Source: Alkanindiges sp.
GTDB taxonomy: Bacteria; Pseudomonadota; Gammaproteobacteria; Pseudomonadales; Moraxellaceae
DNA length: 7,355 nt
Assembly: GCA_030152125.1 (NCBI GenBank)
Contig: JASLIR010000369.1
Coordinates: forward strand, 1-7,355
Direction of reading: 5' to 3'
A program made the translations under genes and the position numbers. Below the pieces are notes generated by a model, which searched no databases, was not told the DNA's origin, and saw only the letters and a list, made by a program, of their open reading frames with translations. This document shows positions 5,316-7,355 of the stretch, in pieces (position 1 is the stretch's first letter; the number at the start of each line of letters is the position of its first letter).

Positions 5316-7355
5316 TCAATGTACCGTAATCACCCCGTCAGTGCTGGTTTGCTCGGTCACTACATAATTGCCGCCACTATTACCATCCTGCACCACATAA
5401 CCGGATTTAATCAGCAGCTTTTTGCCAGTACCAATTTCTTTGGTCTCATACTGTTCAAATAAGCCACTTACCGAATCACCCGCTACCAGGCCAGTTACCT
5501 TTGGCTTATTAGCAGCGCTCACATTGCCATTATAAACCTTGCTATTGGCCACGGTACTAATCGTCAATGCCTTGGGGGTAATCACGCCGCTGGTGTTATC
5601 TAGTACCGTCACGGCATAGTTATTGCCGTTATTTTTATCACGGATTAGGTAGCCATCATCCACACGAATGGTTTTACCAGTACCCACATTCTTATCACTA
5701 TACGCCTGCTTTAACAGGACAATATGGTCACCATCTACCAGACCGCTTACCACTGGTTTGCCAACAGAGCTTAGCTTGCCGTCATATACCTTGCTGTCCG
5801 GCACAGCACTGATGGTCAATGACTTTTTATCAATAGCCAAGCTGCCATCCACAATACGTATGTCATAACCATGCTGCCCGGAATATAAGCCACTGCCGCT
5901 AATAGTGTAAGTTCCGGCATTGCGTGCGCCCTGCGCATTACCGCTATAACTGAGGCTGCCCTGTAATATAGCCGAAGGGTCGGACAGGCTATAACTGCCA
6001 CCTTTAAAGGCAAGGCCATCATAGGTTTTACTGGTGTTGCCAATCACTACATCTACCGGCTTCAGGAAATCCCTTAATAAAGGTGCTGTTTGCCCTTCAT
6101 AAATAAGCCACGTACTGCCTGTACCGCCTTGTGCATTAATGCTGTTACCCCAGTTGGCAAAGCTGGCCAGGTTTTTAAACTGTACACTGTTAAGACCAGT
6201 CACCAGTTTAACAGTGCCTGTATTTGTTCCAATACCGGAGGATTGCCCACTAGACTGTATATCCCAATAACTGTTCTGGGCTAAAGCATCTTCACTACTA
6301 TACTCATACCGACTATTTTTCCCAATAAGCCCACCCACTTCAGAGCCACCCGTTACCTTTCCAGTTGCATAACTCCAGTTAACTTCAGCCGACTGATTAA
6401 AACCAACCAGCCCACCAACTCTAGAATTACCGCTTACACTCCCTGTTGCATAGCTGATAGCAATATAAGCGTTATCAAAATTATGCCCCACCAGTCCCCC
6501 CACATTGGAACCACCAGTTACACTACCGGTTGCATAACTATAAAGTAGCCGGGAACTATAATCATTATAGCCAATTAGACCACCTACAGCAGAACCACCT
6601 TTTACCTTTCCTGTTGAATAACTGTTATTAAGCTCGGAAAGGATATATGCATAGCCAATTAACCCACCCACATTAGACTTACCAGTTACATTGGCTGAAG
6701 AATAACTTTTATAAATCTGAGCATTGAAATTATAACCAACCAGCCCACCTGTATTAAGATTCCCAATAACATTACCAGTTGTATAGCTGGACCAAATAGA
6801 AGAATCACTCTCTCCTACTAAACCTCCCACCCTGGAATCACCGGTTACATCACCAGTGGCATAACAATTAAGGAGCGGTGAGTATATATTATTATGGTAA
6901 ATGCCTATCAAGCCACCAACACTCCCCCCACCTTTAACTCTAGTGTTTGTATGGCTATTTTCAATAGCTGTCATGTCAGCAAGGCCAATCAGCCCACCTA
7001 CAGCGAAAGTACCGCTAACATTACCCGTTATATGATTATTGCTTATTTTTGATTGAGTAATAAAGCCAGTCAAACCGCCTACGCGTTCATTACCTCTAAT
7101 TTGAACATTCATTAAACCAATATTCTGTAGTGTACTTTGAGACGCATATTTTACTAAACCAACATTATCCGTTGATGGTCGGTTGATCGTTAAACCATTA
7201 ATATTGTGCCCTAAACCATCAAGAGTCCCCGTAAAATATTTCGAGTTACTTCCTATCGGCATAAAACCAGAACCCTGGTTCCAGTTTACAGTTGCGCTGG
7301 CATCTATATTGTTTGCCAGCACATATTTGCCATTCAGCCTATTATTAATGGCCTG
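5316..7355 (-). CDS. Exoprotein with GLUG and YDG repeats, C-terminal 679 residues (5' end outside window)
   Basis: The C-terminal part of a second large secreted adhesin-like protein. The frame stays open to the right edge and reads QAINNRLNGKYVLANNIDAS there, matching the interior of the paralogue (GKYVVAADIDGAS). The GTG at 7320-7322 is therefore an internal valine, not a start. Counting from the edge, there is an entry region (1 to about 91, with LDGLGHNINGLTI), ten GLUG repeats (about 92-370), a linker (about 389-432, WLIYEGQTAPLLRDFL), an MBG-like domain (434-509) and two YDG repeats (512-594 and 596-679). The last 84 residues are about two thirds identical to the end of the 1897-5091 product, and both end GVITVH. 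One cysteine is visible, in a GLUG unit (NCYATG). The missing front is expected to carry the ESPR, signal and TPS domain; this is inferred. Confidence 0.93.
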   Translation of the reverse strand, partial: QAINNRLNGKYVLANNIDASATVNWNQGSGFMPIGSNSKYFTGTLDGLGHNINGLTINRPSTDNVGLVKYASQSTLQNIGLMNVQIRGNERVGGLTGFITQSKISNNHITGNVSGTFAVGGLIGLADMTAIENSHTNTRVKGGGSVGGLIGIYHNNIYSPLLNCYATGDVTGDSRVGGLVGESDSSIWSSYTTGNVIGNLNTGGLVGYNFNAQIYKSYSSANVTGKSNVGGLIGYAYILSELNNSYSTGKVKGGSAVGGLIGYNDYSSRLLYSYATGSVTGGSNVGGLVGHNFDNAYIAISYATGSVSGNSRVGGLVGFNQSAEVNWSYATGKVTGGSEVGGLIGKNSRYEYSSEDALAQNSYWDIQSSGQSSGIGTNTGTVKLVTGLNSVQFKNLASFANWGNSINAQGGTGSTWLIYEGQTAPLLRDFLKPVDVVIGNTSKTYDGLAFKGGSYSLSDPSAILQGSLSYSGNAQGARNAGTYTISGSGLYSGQHGYDIRIVDGSLAIDKKSLTISAVPDSKVYDGKLSSVGKPVVSGLVDGDHIVLLKQAYSDKNVGTGKTIRVDDGYLIRDKNNGNNYAVTVLDNTSGVITPKALTISTVANSKVYNGNVSAANKPKVTGLVAGDSVSGLFEQYETKEIGTGKKLLIKSGYVVQDGNSGGNYVVTEQTSTDGVITVH
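5319..6056 (-). repeat. MBG-like domain plus two YDG repeats in the right-hand exoprotein
   Basis: The MBG-like unit (5829-6056) carries SKTYDGLAF, GARNAGTYTI and GLYSGQHGYDI, parallel to the first unit in the paralogue. Two YDG units follow (5574-5822 and 5319-5570). The first has SKVYDGK and NNGNNYAV; the last reads SKVYNGN, with asparagine in place of the YDG aspartate, and DGNSGGNY. The paralogue has four such units, so repeat number differs between the two genes. Confidence 0.86.
6246..7082 (-). repeat. Ten GLUG repeats in the right-hand exoprotein
   Basis: Ten consecutive units each begin VGGLIG, VGGLVG or a close variant, at a period of 26-30 residues, and most contain SYATGxVTG. The core spacing is shorter than the 32-33 residues in the paralogue. 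The first two units are degenerate (NNHITGNV, NSHTNTRV) and the last ends NSYWDIQSSG, as at the end of the paralogue's array. Confidence 0.9.

Noticed and set aside
5816..6043. A second minus-strand reading frame inside the right-hand exoprotein, and plus-strand frames at 5668-5868 and 6090-6284
   Set aside because: All overlap the clearly coding frame of the exoprotein in other frames and show no domain.
7320..7322. GTG codon as the start of the right-hand exoprotein
   Set aside because: The frame continues without a stop to the right edge, and the extra residues (NGKY before VLANNIDAS) match the interior of the paralogue, so the codon is an internal valine.

Overview
The window looks like an adhesin locus from a beta- or gammaproteobacterium, more likely a betaproteobacterium. 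This rests on the extended signal peptide (ESPR) of two exoproteins, which begins MNxAYKLVWN and is known mainly from these two classes, and on the mid-range base composition. The genus cannot be read from the sequence.

Layout. Positions 1-327 (minus strand) hold the N-terminus of a first large exoprotein (ESPR, signal peptide, start of the TPS secretion domain), cut by the left edge. Positions 328-660 are a divergent intergenic region with three dyad-symmetric elements. Positions 661-1824 (plus strand) encode a LuxR/GerE-type transcriptional regulator with a PAS-like centre and no receiver domain. A perfect bidirectional terminator (1840-1867) separates it from the convergent second exoprotein gene, 1897-5091 (minus strand, 1064 residues, complete). 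Positions 5092-5277 are the AT-rich upstream region of that gene, followed by a strong terminator (5273-5304). Positions 5316-7355 (minus strand) are the C-terminal 679 residues of a third exoprotein that continues beyond the right edge.

The exoproteins are paralogues built from one parts list: ESPR plus signal peptide, a filamentous-haemagglutinin-type TPS domain, an entry region, a run of GLUG repeats, a conserved linker ending in PLLR-FL, an MBG-like domain, and a run of YDG repeats ending in GVITVH. The second protein has 5 GLUG units and 4 YDG units; the third has 10 GLUG units in view and 2 YDG units. They are presumably secreted by a TpsB/FhaC-type outer-membrane partner, which is not in this window, and act as surface adhesins or matrix proteins.

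The regulator is the only non-structural gene. Its divergent placement against the first exoprotein makes it a reasonable candidate for local control of the adhesins, but that is inference. I see no mobile element, RNA gene or CRISPR array, and no clearly undescribed system. The most useful leads are the dyads between the divergent genes, the altered NPNG motif in the TPS domain, and the mosaic, compositionally uneven paralogues.
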